NCBI RefSeq assembly: GCF_003002095.1
Contig: NZ_PVZC01000001.1
Span: forward strand, 1,364,001-1,428,000
DNA: 64,000 nt
Reading direction: 5' to 3'
From: Allonocardiopsis opalescens
GTDB taxonomy: Bacteria > Actinomycetota > Actinomycetes > Streptosporangiales > Streptosporangiaceae
Each line of letters begins with the position of its first letter. The first letter of the stretch is position 1. Both the position numbers and the translations under genes were made by a program. Positions 8,240 through 17,161 of this stretch are shown here, in pieces. The notes beneath the pieces are model-generated. The model worked only from the letters and a program-made list of their open reading frames with translations, did no database searches and was not told the DNA's origin.

Positions 8240-10053
8240 GTACCGACCGGGATCACGGGTCCACGACGGCGGAGGCGGCGAGCACCGGGGCCGTCGCCGC
8301 CGGGCACGCGGTTCCCCGCATGCCGATGTGGCAGCGTGTGCTGCGCGACCCGCAGGCAGTGATCACATTGGGCACTCTCATCGTGATCATGCTGCTGGGC
8401 GCGCTGGCCCCCTTCATCACGCCGTACGGACCGAACCAGACCGACCTCCACGCGGTGAACGCGCCTGCGGGCACTCCGGGCTACCCGCTGGGCGCGGACG
8501 AGAGCGGACGCGACATCCTCACCCGGCTGCTCCACTCGATCAACACGGCGACGGTCTCCGCGCTCATCGGCGCCGCCACGGCCCTTGTCGTAGGCGCCAC
8601 CGCGGGACTCGTCGGCGGTTACTTCGGGACGCGCACCCGCGCGGTCACCGAGTGGATGTTCAACCTGGTCATGACCTTCCCCGGAGTACTGCTGCTCATC
8701 GTCCTCATGCCGGTCACCGGCGGTGACTACCGCTGGACCATGCTGATCTTCGGTGTGCTGCTCTCGCCCGGCATCTACCGCATCGTTCGCAACCTCGTCG
8801 TCGGGGTGAAGAACGAGCTGTACGTCGACGCGGCCCGCGTGTCCGGACTCACCGATCTGCGCATCCTCGGGCGTCATGTGTTCTTCGTCGTGCGCGGACC
8901 GATCATCATCGCAACGGCCTTCATGGCGGGGTCGGCCATCAGCGTGCAGTCGGGTCTCGCCTTCCTCGGCGTCGGCTCGCGAGAGATCCCGAGCTTCGGC
9001 GCCATGATCTCGTCGGGTTTCCGCAACCTCTACATCGCCCCCACCCAGTTCCTCTGGCCGTCGTTGCTGCTGGGCCTGATCACGACATCACTCGTGCTGC
9101 TCGGCAACGCGCTGCGCGACGTGGTCGAGGGGTCGAAACCGGCCCCGGCGAAGGTGGGCGCCGGCCAGCGGGCCGAGGTGGTGGCGGACGCCGAAGACGC
9201 CGCGGCGGGGACTCCCGCACTGCTCGACATTCACGACCTCGCGATCTCCTATCCGGACCCGGCCGGGAAGCAGCGCGAGGTCGTGCGCGGGTTGTCACTG
9301 CGCATCGAGCGTGGCCAGACCGTGGGCCTCGTCGGGGAATCGGGGTCGGGCAAGACCCAGACCGCGTTCGCGACCCTCGGCGTCCTGCCCGACGAGGCGG
9401 TGATCACGCGCGGCTCCATCCGCTTCGAGGGGCGCGAACTGATCGGCCTCACGGACGCCCAGTTGCGTCCGCTGCGTGGAAAGGCGATCGCGTACGTCCC
9501 GCAGGAGCCGATGTCCAATCTCGATCCGTCGTACCAGGTCGGCACCCAGTTGGTCGAGGATGTCCGGTGGGCGCTCGGCCTCGACGGACCGGAGGCCAAG
9601 CGCCGCGTGCTCGCGCTGCTCGAACGGTGCGGCATCACCGATCCAGAGCGCACGTTTCGGGCGTACCCGCACGAGATCTCAGGTGGGATGGCGCAGCGGG
9701 TGCTCGTCGCGGGCGCCGTCGCCAGCCGGCCCAAGCTGCTGATCGCCGACGAGCCGACGACGGCCCTGGACGTGACCGTGCAGGCCGAGATCCTCGACCT
9801 GCTGCGCGACCTGCAGGCGGAACTGGGCATGGCCATCCTGCTGGTGACGCACAACTTCGGTGTCGTCGCGGACATCTGCGACCACGTCGCGGTCATGCAG
9901 GCAGGACGGATCGTCGAGGTCGGCGAGGTCGCGCGGCTGTTCGCCGAGCCGCGGCACGAATACACCCGGATGCTGCTCGGTTCCATCCTCGACGAGAAGA
10001 CCGTCCGCGCCGACCCGCCGCTGGTGGCCTCGGAGGAAGGAATCCGGCCATGA
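8236..10053 (+). CDS. Fused ABC permease (DppC type) and ATPase (DppD type)
   Basis: A 605-residue fusion. Residues 1 to about 300 form a DppC-like permease with an N-terminal segment, the GADESGRDILTRLLH motif and an EAA loop (YVDAARVSGLTDLRILGRHV). A linker follows, then from about 325 an ABC ATPase domain with Walker A GESGSGKT, signature SGGMAQR, Walker B LLIADEP and the DVTVQAEILDLL stretch. The gene starts with TTG inside the preceding stop (TTGA), so it is translationally coupled. Permease-ATPase fusions of this type recur in actinomycetes, and the sequence is continuous with no frameshift. The final ATGA overlaps the next ATPase gene. Confidence 0.9.
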   Translation: MSTDRDHGSTTAEAASTGAVAAGHAVPRMPMWQRVLRDPQAVITLGTLIVIMLLGALAPFITPYGPNQTDLHAVNAPAGTPGYPLGADESGRDILTRLLHSINTATVSALIGAATALVVGATAGLVGGYFGTRTRAVTEWMFNLVMTFPGVLLLIVLMPVTGGDYRWTMLIFGVLLSPGIYRIVRNLVVGVKNELYVDAARVSGLTDLRILGRHVFFVVRGPIIIATAFMAGSAISVQSGLAFLGVGSREIPSFGAMISSGFRNLYIAPTQFLWPSLLLGLITTSLVLLGNALRDVVEGSKPAPAKVGAGQRAEVVADAEDAAAGTPALLDIHDLAISYPDPAGKQREVVRGLSLRIERGQTVGLVGESGSGKTQTAFATLGVLPDEAVITRGSIRFEGRELIGLTDAQLRPLRGKAIAYVPQEPMSNLDPSYQVGTQLVEDVRWALGLDGPEAKRRVLALLERCGITDPERTFRAYPHEISGGMAQRVLVAGAVASRPKLLIADEPTTALDVTVQAEILDLLRDLQAELGMAILLVTHNFGVVADICDHVAVMQAGRIVEVGEVARLFAEPRHEYTRMLLGSILDEKTVRADPPLVASEEGIRP

Positions 10054-10880
10054 CACTGCTTGAGGTCGAGAAGCTGCGGGTCGCCTTCCGGACCCGGGGC
10101 CTGCGGGCGAAACCCGTCGAGGTGCTGCACGGCGTGTCGCTGGAGGTGGCCGCAGGGGAGACGCTGGGACTCGTGGGAGAGTCCGGTTCGGGGAAGACGA
10201 CGATCGGTCGCGCGGTGCTGGGCCTCGTCAAGCCGTCCGGCGGCAGCATTCGCTTCGACCAGCGGGAGATCTCGGGGCTGTCCCGCAGGGAGCGCCGCAC
10301 CCTCGCCCCGGACATCCAGGTGGTGTTCCAGGACCCCTACTCCTCGCTCAACCCGGCCATGACCATCGGCGAGATCCTCTCCGAGCCGCTCGTCGTGCAG
10401 GGCACGGTGGCGAAGGGGGCGCGTGCGCGCGTGCGCGCGCTGCTCGACCAGGTGGGGCTTCCGTCCGATGCGTCGGAGCGGCTCCCTCGCGAGTTCTCCG
10501 GCGGCCAGCGCCAGCGCGTCGCCATCGCCCGCGCGCTCGCGCTCGAACCGAAGCTGATCGTGTGCGACGAACCGGTGTCGGCTCTCGACCTCTCCACACA
10601 GGCACGTGTCCTGGACCTCTTCATCGACATCCAGCGCCGCACCGGAGTCTCCTACCTCTTCGTCTCACACGACCTGACCGTGGTGCGCCACATCAGCCAC
10701 CGCGTCGCCGTGCTCTACCAAGGGGACCTGGTCGAGACGGGACCGGCCCCGGATGTCACCTCCACGCCCTCGCACCCCTACACACAGAGGCTCCTGCTCG
10801 CCGCGCCGGTCGCCGACCCCGCGCTGCAGCGCAGGCGCCGCGAGCGGCGAGCACGGCTGAGGACGTCCACCGCGGTGTGA
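10050..10880 (+). CDS. ABC transporter ATPase (DppF/OppF type)
   Basis: A 276-residue cytoplasmic ATPase with Walker A GESGSGKTT, a Q-loop QVVFQDPYSSLNPAMT, signature SGGQRQRVAIARAL, Walker B LIVCDEPVSALD and the H-loop SHDL. It pairs with the ATPase half of the preceding fusion to form the heterodimeric motor. The ATG overlaps the previous stop by four bases and follows GGAGGAAGG. It ends the operon; the next gene converges from the other strand. Confidence 0.92.
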   Translation: MTLLEVEKLRVAFRTRGLRAKPVEVLHGVSLEVAAGETLGLVGESGSGKTTIGRAVLGLVKPSGGSIRFDQREISGLSRRERRTLAPDIQVVFQDPYSSLNPAMTIGEILSEPLVVQGTVAKGARARVRALLDQVGLPSDASERLPREFSGGQRQRVAIARALALEPKLIVCDEPVSALDLSTQARVLDLFIDIQRRTGVSYLFVSHDLTVVRHISHRVAVLYQGDLVETGPAPDVTSTPSHPYTQRLLLAAPVADPALQRRRRERRARLRTSTAV

Positions 10881-11071
10881 GCGGCGCGTCCACCGCCTCG
10901 ATCCTCATCGTCACCGGCGCGCCGACCGCTGACGAGCGCCGCCGTATCCGGCAAGCCGGCCACGGACCGGTCGCGGCGCGATCTGCTCTCCGCGAGTGGC
11001 CTGACGTCGGACACCTCGGTGTCCCGTGCCGCCGAGGCGACGGCGGGGACCTGGGCGGAAGCGCGCGCTCG

Positions 11072-13705
11072 TCACGGTGAGACCTCGGCCGAGCGCTCGC
11101 GCTCGTGCCACAGCGTGCTGTGGACGACGATGTACGGCTGGTCGGTGAGGCTCGGATCGAAGCCCGGCAGGATGATCGGCTGGTCGCCGCGCGGCGTCAC
11201 CTCCGCGAAGAACATGACCGGGTACGTCGAGTCCGTGAAGTCCGCCGGGATGTCGGCCGACCATGCGCCGTCGGCCGGTGTCATCGCAAGGGATGTGTAC
11301 TCTTCGGCCTGGTTGACGTGCCGGTACCGCAGCAGCGCCCGTTCGATGCCCTCACCCGCGCCGATGAGCCGGACGCGCAGCGGTGCGCCGCGCTCGAAGG
11401 CGTCGGCCGACTCCAGCTTCACGCCGTCGAGCGACGGACGGCTCTCGCGTCGCACGGGGCGTGCGCCGCTCGCGGTATCGGCGGCCTTCGCGCGTTCCTT
11501 CCGGAGCGCGTCCAGGTCCTCGGCCATCCGTTCGAGTTCCTTGGACCAGTGCGTGCGTTCGGACAGCGCGACACCGAAGTCGAACTCGTCCTGGTACACG
11601 CCCTTCACGACGCCGACGATGCCGGCGTACTCCTCGTTCGCCGCCGCCGTGAGCCCGATCGCGGCGTCGAGGAAGGAGGTGTCGCCCGTGCGTTCGAAGA
11701 AGCCGTACTCGACCGCCGCGCGCAGCCTGCCTGCGAAGAACCGGCCGAGGCGCGCCAGCACCGCCGCGTCGATGACGGTGCGCCGCACCTGCGGGCCGTC
11801 CACGCCGGGCGACGCCAGTGCTCGCTCGATCGCGCGCTCGCCGTCGGCGGCGAGCCGCTCAAGCCAGCACGCCACCTCCAGCGGGCCGTACTTTCCGGTA
11901 AGGGTGCCGCGGAGCGCCGCCTCGGCGTACTCGCCGACCGGCGCGAAGAGTTCGGGGTCGAAGGTCTCGACGCCGCCCCAGGTGGCGGGCGCGGGATAGG
12001 TGTCCCAGAGGTAGTGCCGGGACGTGATCCACGGCGAGACGGGAAGGTTGGTGTACACCTCGGGCCAGAAGGCGTTGTTCGCACCGCTGACCCCGTGCAC
12101 CACTGTGACCAGCGGCAGGATCCGGCTGAGGTTCGACAGGGCTTCCTCGAAGCCGTCGGCGCCCGCGCCGTACTCACGAGCGAGGAAGCGGCGCCAGGTG
12201 TCGGCGGGGGCGCCCGGGTCGTACATCAAGCGGCCCCACAGCAGGTACGTGTACCGGTACTTCTTCCAGTCGTCCACGCCCAGACGGAGGTCGTCGCGCA
12301 CGTACGGGTCGCGTCGGCCCGGTGCTCCGCTGCCTTTGCGGCCCTTGAAGTACAGCGGTTCGCAGAACTCCGCGCCGAGCGCGCCGCCGAAGGTGGCATG
12401 GCGCCCGTAGCCGGCGGCACTCAGCGGATCGCCCCACAGCAGCAGGCGCTGGGTGCCGGGCCACATCCGGTAGAGCACGTCGATCTCGCGGTCCTCATCG
12501 AGGAGATCGGCATAGCCGTAGCGCGTGAAGCGGCGCTCGCCCTCCGTGACGCCCATGAGCGCCGCGCGGTCGCCGAGCCGCGACCTGGCGAAGCCGACGC
12601 GTTCGCGGGTGCGGATGGACGCCTGGTGGTAGGGGAGGCCCATGTGCTCGATCCAGTACTTGGGCGAGACCATCGGCACGATGTTGGGCTTGCGCACGGC
12701 GTCGATGAGTTCTCGGTCGACGCCCTTCGCGTGCAGGTCGACCACGATCGGGCGCCCCGCGTCGGAGACGGCCCGGAACAGGCGGTCCCAGAACGCCCGC
12801 CGGCCCGCCTCCTCGGGCACGCCGCCCTCGTAGTGCACACGGAAGGTGATGCCGCCGATGTCGGGGACCGCCTCCAGGAGCATCCTGAGCGCGGCCGCCG
12901 AGTACTCCGCGACCGTCTCGGGTCCGATGCCCAGGACGGGGTAGTCGTGCCGGGCGGCGGCGCCGTAGTCGTACGCGTGGTTCCACAGGCCGAGTTGGAA
13001 GCTCATCCCGCGCCGGCGCGTCTCGCGGGCGATGTGGGCGAGCGCGGCGAGGTTGCGGTCGCGCTCGTCCTCGCCGACGCCCTCAGCGCGCACCTTGAAG
13101 CCCGGGACGTCCAGCAGGAACGGATAGGCGAAGCACAGGTAGTTGTCGGTCGCGGCGGAGCTGTCGATGCGCGAGCCGTAGTTGTACTGCATCCCGAAGG
13201 CGAGCTGGAACCGGTTGAACCGCTGTGCGGCGAGGTGGTCGAGGTACTCGGCCCAGAACCGGCGATCGTGGAACCACGGGGTGTCCTCGTGGACGCTGGA
13301 GAAGGAGCGCATCACGGCGCGCACCGGAGTGGCGGGGCGGGCGATCTCGACGCCGGGCCGCAGCGCGGCGAGACCCTCAGGGCCGGCGATCCGGTCGGCG
13401 AGTTCGGTGAGCGCATAGGAGAAGCCGCGGGCGCCGCCTGCCTCGAGGGTGATGCGCACCCCGTCCGGTTCTGTGCCGATCCGCAGGACATATGACTCGG
13501 CATCCGCCGCCCCGGCGAGTCCACTGCCCGCACTCTGCGACGCGAGGAGATGGAGGTGCGTCGACGCGTCGGCCGCACCCTGCCGCACGCTGATGCCGTG
13601 GGGGCGGACGGTCGCGCGCAGACGGTCGATCGCCCACGTGATCGTCTCGTCGGCCAGCAGGTCCTCAGCGGCGGCGACCGACATGACACTGCTCGACGAC
13701 GTCAT
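11072..13705 (-). CDS. Large cytoplasmic glycoside-hydrolase-like protein
   Basis: An 877-residue protein without a signal peptide. The first 130 residues look like the alpha/beta domain that precedes the catalytic barrel in GH20/GH67/GH84-type enzymes (HLHLLAS, then GARGFSYALTELADRI). A barrel-like region follows, with FWAEYLDHLAAQRFNRFQL, QLGLWNHAYDYG and a GITFRVHYEGGVPEE segment whose acidic residues are candidate catalysts. A beta-rich C-terminal part ends the protein. I cannot assign it to a numbered GH family. The start at 13705 has GGAGGA nine bases upstream. Operator-like palindromes lie 64 and about 185 bases upstream, so it probably shares control with the ABC operon. Confidence 0.7.
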   Translation of the reverse strand: MTSSSSVMSVAAAEDLLADETITWAIDRLRATVRPHGISVRQGAADASTHLHLLASQSAGSGLAGAADAESYVLRIGTEPDGVRITLEAGGARGFSYALTELADRIAGPEGLAALRPGVEIARPATPVRAVMRSFSSVHEDTPWFHDRRFWAEYLDHLAAQRFNRFQLAFGMQYNYGSRIDSSAATDNYLCFAYPFLLDVPGFKVRAEGVGEDERDRNLAALAHIARETRRRGMSFQLGLWNHAYDYGAAARHDYPVLGIGPETVAEYSAAALRMLLEAVPDIGGITFRVHYEGGVPEEAGRRAFWDRLFRAVSDAGRPIVVDLHAKGVDRELIDAVRKPNIVPMVSPKYWIEHMGLPYHQASIRTRERVGFARSRLGDRAALMGVTEGERRFTRYGYADLLDEDREIDVLYRMWPGTQRLLLWGDPLSAAGYGRHATFGGALGAEFCEPLYFKGRKGSGAPGRRDPYVRDDLRLGVDDWKKYRYTYLLWGRLMYDPGAPADTWRRFLAREYGAGADGFEEALSNLSRILPLVTVVHGVSGANNAFWPEVYTNLPVSPWITSRHYLWDTYPAPATWGGVETFDPELFAPVGEYAEAALRGTLTGKYGPLEVACWLERLAADGERAIERALASPGVDGPQVRRTVIDAAVLARLGRFFAGRLRAAVEYGFFERTGDTSFLDAAIGLTAAANEEYAGIVGVVKGVYQDEFDFGVALSERTHWSKELERMAEDLDALRKERAKAADTASGARPVRRESRPSLDGVKLESADAFERGAPLRVRLIGAGEGIERALLRYRHVNQAEEYTSLAMTPADGAWSADIPADFTDSTYPVMFFAEVTPRGDQPIILPGFDPSLTDQPYIVVHSTLWHERERSAEVSP

Positions 13706-13768
13706 ACCTCTGGTTCCTCCGGGATCACGGGTTCCTGAAGCGGCTCGGCCGTCCGATCCGCGGACTCG

Positions 13769-13780
13769 GCAATCGATTGC
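13769..13780. promoter_or_regulatory. LacI-family type operator (site 2)
   Basis: GCAATCGATTGC is a perfect 12-base palindrome with the central CG of LacI-family sites. It lies 64 bases upstream of the start of the large glycosidase gene on the minus strand. Confidence 0.55.
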
Positions 13781-13888
13781 AGTGGTTCTCGGAAGCGCAC
13801 GGATGGTTTCTTCTCGTGCACTCCCGGAGAGCGAGATGCCAGATTGTGGATGGTACGGAGCGTGCGGGGCGTGGTAACTTTCACCATA

Positions 13889-13904
13889 TGGCAACCGATT
13901 GTCA
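13889..13904. promoter_or_regulatory. LacI-family type operator (site 3, identical to site 1)
   Basis: TGGCAACCGATTGTCA repeats exactly the site at 5585-5600. It lies 28 bases upstream of the GH2 stub and MFS genes on the plus strand and about 185 bases upstream of the minus-strand glycosidase. It can therefore serve both divergent units. Confidence 0.6.
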
Positions 13905-13931
13905 AACGGCAATGTTGTGACGGAAGGAGCC

Positions 13932-14120
13932 GTGTTGAGCTTCCCCGCTGACGACTCGGCGCCGGTCGAGCGGCCGTACGACACCACTGGCCTGGACCAC
14001 GTCGGTCGGCTGCCGGTGAGCTCGGTTCGGCGGCCGATCACGGTGCCGCTCGACGGCGAGTGGCGGTTCCATCTGCCGCCCTCCGACGGCGCGCTCCCCG
14101 AGGGGACGCGTGGTCGATGA
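13932..14120 (+). pseudogene. N-terminal stub of a GH2 beta-galactosidase-type gene
   Basis: From a GTG (or TTG three bases on) behind GGAAGGAG, about 62 codons encode a segment ending RPITVPLDGEWRFHLPPS. VPLDGEWRF is the opening of the sugar-binding domain of GH2 glycosidases, which normally run 600-1000 residues. The frame stops at a TGA at 14118-14120 and the catalytic barrel is absent. The following 40 bases hold another short frame (AYP then stop), which could be the far end of a deletion. The ribosome site and operator remain intact, so the stub may still be translated ahead of the MFS gene. Confidence 0.6.
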
Positions 14121-14162
14121 TGTACGCGCCGAGTCTGATCGCCGCGTATCCGTGATCCGCTG

Positions 14163-15413
14163 ATGGAATCCGATTCCCCGAGTGAGCGACGCGTTCCCTG
14201 GTGGGCCATCCTGCTCGCCCTGGGCGCCACCTTCGGCACGATGATGGCGGCGGTGGTGCCGACCGCCTTCTCGCTCGCCCTGCGCGTCGAGGAGCTCGCG
14301 CCGGGACGCACTGAGGTTCTCGGCTTCATCCTCAGCGCGGGCGCGGCGGCGACACTCGTGATGGCACCGATCACCGGCATCGTCAGCGACCGCACCCGCT
14401 CGCGGTGGGGAAAGCGGCGGCCGTTCACGGTCATCGGCGCGTTCGTGGGCGCCGGCTCGATCCCGTTGATGACCGGCGCCCCCGATACGACGATGCTCAC
14501 ACTGGGGTGGGTCCTGTCGACGGTCGGCTGGAGCACGGCATCGGCATCGGTCGGCAACTGGAAGGCCGACAGGCTCCCGCCCGGCCAGCGCGGCAAGGTC
14601 TCGGGGCTCACAGCGCTCATCACGCACATCGCACCGGTCGTCGGGATCATCCTCGTCAGCTCCGTGCGCGACCACACCTGGCTCGTGTTTCTCATTCCCG
14701 CTGTGGTGGGCAGCGTCGGCACCGCGCTCTTCGTCGTGCTCATCCCCGAGCCCTCCACCCGCGATGCTCCCCCGCAAGGCGGATTGCAGGTGGGCGAGGT
14801 ACTGCGGAGCTACCTCTTCCGTCCGCGCGACGCCCCCGATTTCGCATGGGTCTGGCTGGGGCGCTTCGTGTTCTTCATGGGGCTCACCCTCACCACGAGT
14901 TTCACCGTCTACATGTACGCACAGCGGCTCGCCCTGCCCGTTGCCGACATCGCGCCGGTGCTGGCCCTCACGTCATCGCTGGGCATCATCACGACGACGA
15001 TCGGCTCCGTCGGCGGCGGCTGGATCAGCGACCGCATCGGACGGCGCCGCCCACTGGTCCTGGTGGGCGCCGCGCTGTTCGCGACCGGCGGTGTGGTGTC
15101 GGCCTTCGCCCACGACCTCGTGACACTCGTGGGCGGGACACTGCTGTCCTCGATGGGAATCGCCGCCTTCACCGCCGTCGGCCAGGCACTACTGCTCGAC
15201 GTGCTGCCCCACCGCGAGACACAGGCAGGGCGCTACATGGCCACCATGCTGCTCGCCCAGAAGATCCCGGGCGTCACGGCACCGCTGCTCACCCCGTTGA
15301 TCCTCGCCGTCGGCGGCGGCCCTCAGAACTTCACCCTGCTCTACCTCGTCATGGCCGTACTGGGCACGGCGGGCGGCACGGTCATCGCGTTCTTCGTACG
15401 CGGCGCGCGATGA
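14163..15413 (+). CDS. MFS sugar transporter (GPH-like)
   Basis: A 416-residue protein with about 12 membrane segments. The loop SDRTRSRWGKRRPF between segments 2 and 3 is typical of the glycoside-pentoside-hexuronide cation symporters, and a second GWISDRIGRRRP loop occurs in the second half. It should import a sugar or glycoside with a cation. It starts 42 bases after the GH2 stub and shares its operator at 13889. The linkage to glycosidase and ABC genes suggests a common substrate. Confidence 0.85.
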   Translation: MESDSPSERRVPWWAILLALGATFGTMMAAVVPTAFSLALRVEELAPGRTEVLGFILSAGAAATLVMAPITGIVSDRTRSRWGKRRPFTVIGAFVGAGSIPLMTGAPDTTMLTLGWVLSTVGWSTASASVGNWKADRLPPGQRGKVSGLTALITHIAPVVGIILVSSVRDHTWLVFLIPAVVGSVGTALFVVLIPEPSTRDAPPQGGLQVGEVLRSYLFRPRDAPDFAWVWLGRFVFFMGLTLTTSFTVYMYAQRLALPVADIAPVLALTSSLGIITTTIGSVGGGWISDRIGRRRPLVLVGAALFATGGVVSAFAHDLVTLVGGTLLSSMGIAAFTAVGQALLLDVLPHRETQAGRYMATMLLAQKIPGVTAPLLTPLILAVGGGPQNFTLLYLVMAVLGTAGGTVIAFFVRGAR

Positions 15414-15446
15414 GGAGCCTCGGGGAGTCCTGAACGTACGCAAACG

Positions 15447-15553
15447 TTGGTTTCAAGGGTGCCACGGATCGGGCCCGGCCTCGCCCGCGTCCGCCCGGAC
15501 CGCGTCATCGGCGACAAGGGCTACAGCAGCAAGGCGATCCGCGTCCGGCTGCG
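15447..15553 (+). mobile_element. Transposase fragment, IS5 family (plus strand)
   Basis: The frame encodes RVPRIGPGLARVRPDRVIGD followed by KGYSSKAIRVRLR, the segment around the second catalytic Asp (GDKGY) of IS5/IS427-type transposases. Only about 35 codons remain. It meets another transposase fragment in opposite orientation at about 15553. Confidence 0.6.
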
Positions 15554-15555
15554 TG

Positions 15556-15850
15556 ATCGGCGTCTGCGGCGCTTGTCGCGTTGGTCGCAGGGCTGGGCGA
15601 TGGTGGCCTTGATCCCGCGGCGGGCCAGGTGGGCGCGGATCGCCGCCGAGGGGTACGCCTTGTCGGCGAGGAGGCGGTCGGGGCGGGTTCAGGGGCGGCC
15701 GGTGGCTCGGGGCGGGCGCAGGGCGTCCATCACCGGCTCGAACATCCGCGCGTCGCCCCGCTGGCCAGGGCTGGTGACGAACGCCAGGCGCTTTCGGCGG
15801 GAGTCGGCGAGCAGGTGGATCTTGGTGGTCACCGCCGATGGCCGCACGCG
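15556..15850 (-). mobile_element. Transposase fragment, IS5 family (minus strand)
   Basis: On the minus strand the frame reads VTTKIHLLADSRRKRLAFV, SPGQRGDARMFEPVMDAL, a stop near 15689, then TRPDRLLADKAYPSAAIR and GIKATIAQPCDQ. This is the middle of an IS5-type transposase, with the first catalytic Asp region lost and the second one (ADKAY) kept. The internal stop and missing ends make it a relic. It abuts the DUF418 gene's 3' end. Confidence 0.6.
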
Positions 15851-15854
15851 CCTG

Positions 15855-17015
15855 TCAGCCGCTCCCGCCGCGGGCACGGCCGTGCTCGCTCCAGTGGCGT
15901 AGGAGTGCGTCGGCCGGACCGGGCCGGCCCGCGCCCTCCAAGGCCAGGGCTGCCAGTACCGCCACCAGCCAGCATCCCGCGGCGACCGCGGTCGCACCGG
16001 CGCTGTTGAGGTGAGAGCCCGCGCCCAGCAGGTCGCGGTGCAGCACAAGGGCCAGCAGCCCCGAGGACAGCAGGTAGACCGTCAGCGAGCGCCGTCCGGC
16101 GGCCGCGAGCGCCCGCACCACCGGAGTGCGGCGCTGCTCGACCGCGGCCGCGATGAGACCGAACAGCGCGGCATAGCCCAGTCCGCCGGCCATCCCGGTC
16201 AGCGTCTGTACCCCCAGGGCCGCCTCGGCCCAGGCGGGGTCGGCGAGGGCGCCGGAGGCGATCAGCGCGCTCGGTGCCGCCCCGGCCAGCGACACGGTGA
16301 TCCCGGTCGCGGCCGCCCAGGCCAGCAGCCGGCGGTGCCGGCGGGGTTCGTGCAGCAGCCGCCGCCGACCGGCCCAGGCGCCCAGCAGCAGTGCCGGCAG
16401 CAGCGGGTAGGTGGCCAGGACGACCAGCGGTGTCACCGGCCACAGCGCGATGCGTTCGACCCAGTCGGCGGCGCGCGTGTAGCCCGCGATCGGCTCGCGC
16501 CCCGAGTACCACCCGGCCCACGCCGCGCCCGTCACCAGCACGGTGGACACCGCGCCCGCCGCCACCGCGGTGCTCAGCAGTCCGCGTCGCGGACCGGCCA
16601 GCAACCCGGCCACCATCAGCCCGGCCACTCCGTAGGCGCCCAGGATCTCCCCGGGGAACACCAGCACGGCGTGCGCGAAGCCGAAGGCCAGCAGCACCAG
16701 GGACCGGCGCCGCACCAGGCGCCGGGCCTGGACGTCGCAGGCCCCGGCGGCGCGGCGCTTGTCGATGAGGACGACCAGGCCGTAGCCGAACAGGGCGGCG
16801 AACATGGGGAAGGCGCGGTTGTCCACCACCAGCACGGCGAGGGTGCGGGCCGCGGTGTCGAGCGCGCCGCCGCCGGCCGGGTGGGCGCCCACCGAGGCCG
16901 AGGCCACCTCCAGGTAGGCGGGGGCATAGGCGATGGCGATGAGCAGCAGCAGGGTGCCGCGGGCCAGATCCGGTGCCAGGTGGCGCGCGGCCGCGCCGGG
17001 GGGTGCCGGGGGCAT
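15855..17015 (-). CDS. DUF418 domain membrane protein
   Basis: A 386-residue polytopic membrane protein. It has the N-terminal ARGTLLLLIAIAYAPAYL, DNRAFPMFAALFGYGLVVL and RRSLVLLAFGFAHAVLVFPGEILGAYGV patterns of the DUF418/YeiB family, then a C-terminal GRRSLTVYLLSS stretch. Function is unknown in the family; acyltransferase-like membrane proteins are the closest relatives. The ATG at 17015 has GGAAG eight bases upstream; a GTG at 17024 is the alternative. The C-terminal end borders transposase debris, so the last few residues may be altered. Confidence 0.8.
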   Translation of the reverse strand: MPPAPPGAAARHLAPDLARGTLLLLIAIAYAPAYLEVASASVGAHPAGGGALDTAARTLAVLVVDNRAFPMFAALFGYGLVVLIDKRRAAGACDVQARRLVRRRSLVLLAFGFAHAVLVFPGEILGAYGVAGLMVAGLLAGPRRGLLSTAVAAGAVSTVLVTGAAWAGWYSGREPIAGYTRAADWVERIALWPVTPLVVLATYPLLPALLLGAWAGRRRLLHEPRRHRRLLAWAAATGITVSLAGAAPSALIASGALADPAWAEAALGVQTLTGMAGGLGYAALFGLIAAAVEQRRTPVVRALAAAGRRSLTVYLLSSGLLALVLHRDLLGAGSHLNSAGATAVAAGCWLVAVLAALALEGAGRPGPADALLRHWSEHGRARGGSG

Positions 17016-17161
17016 GGTCCTCACTTCCGGGTGGTGCGGCCGCGTGGCGGCCGTTGCTCGTGAGCGGTCCCGGCCACGGTAGGAACGGCGGCGCGGGTGA
17101 GGCCCGACCGTTGCGTACCGGCTGCGATCAAGTGGGCTTCGGCTTGATCGGAGGGGGAGCG

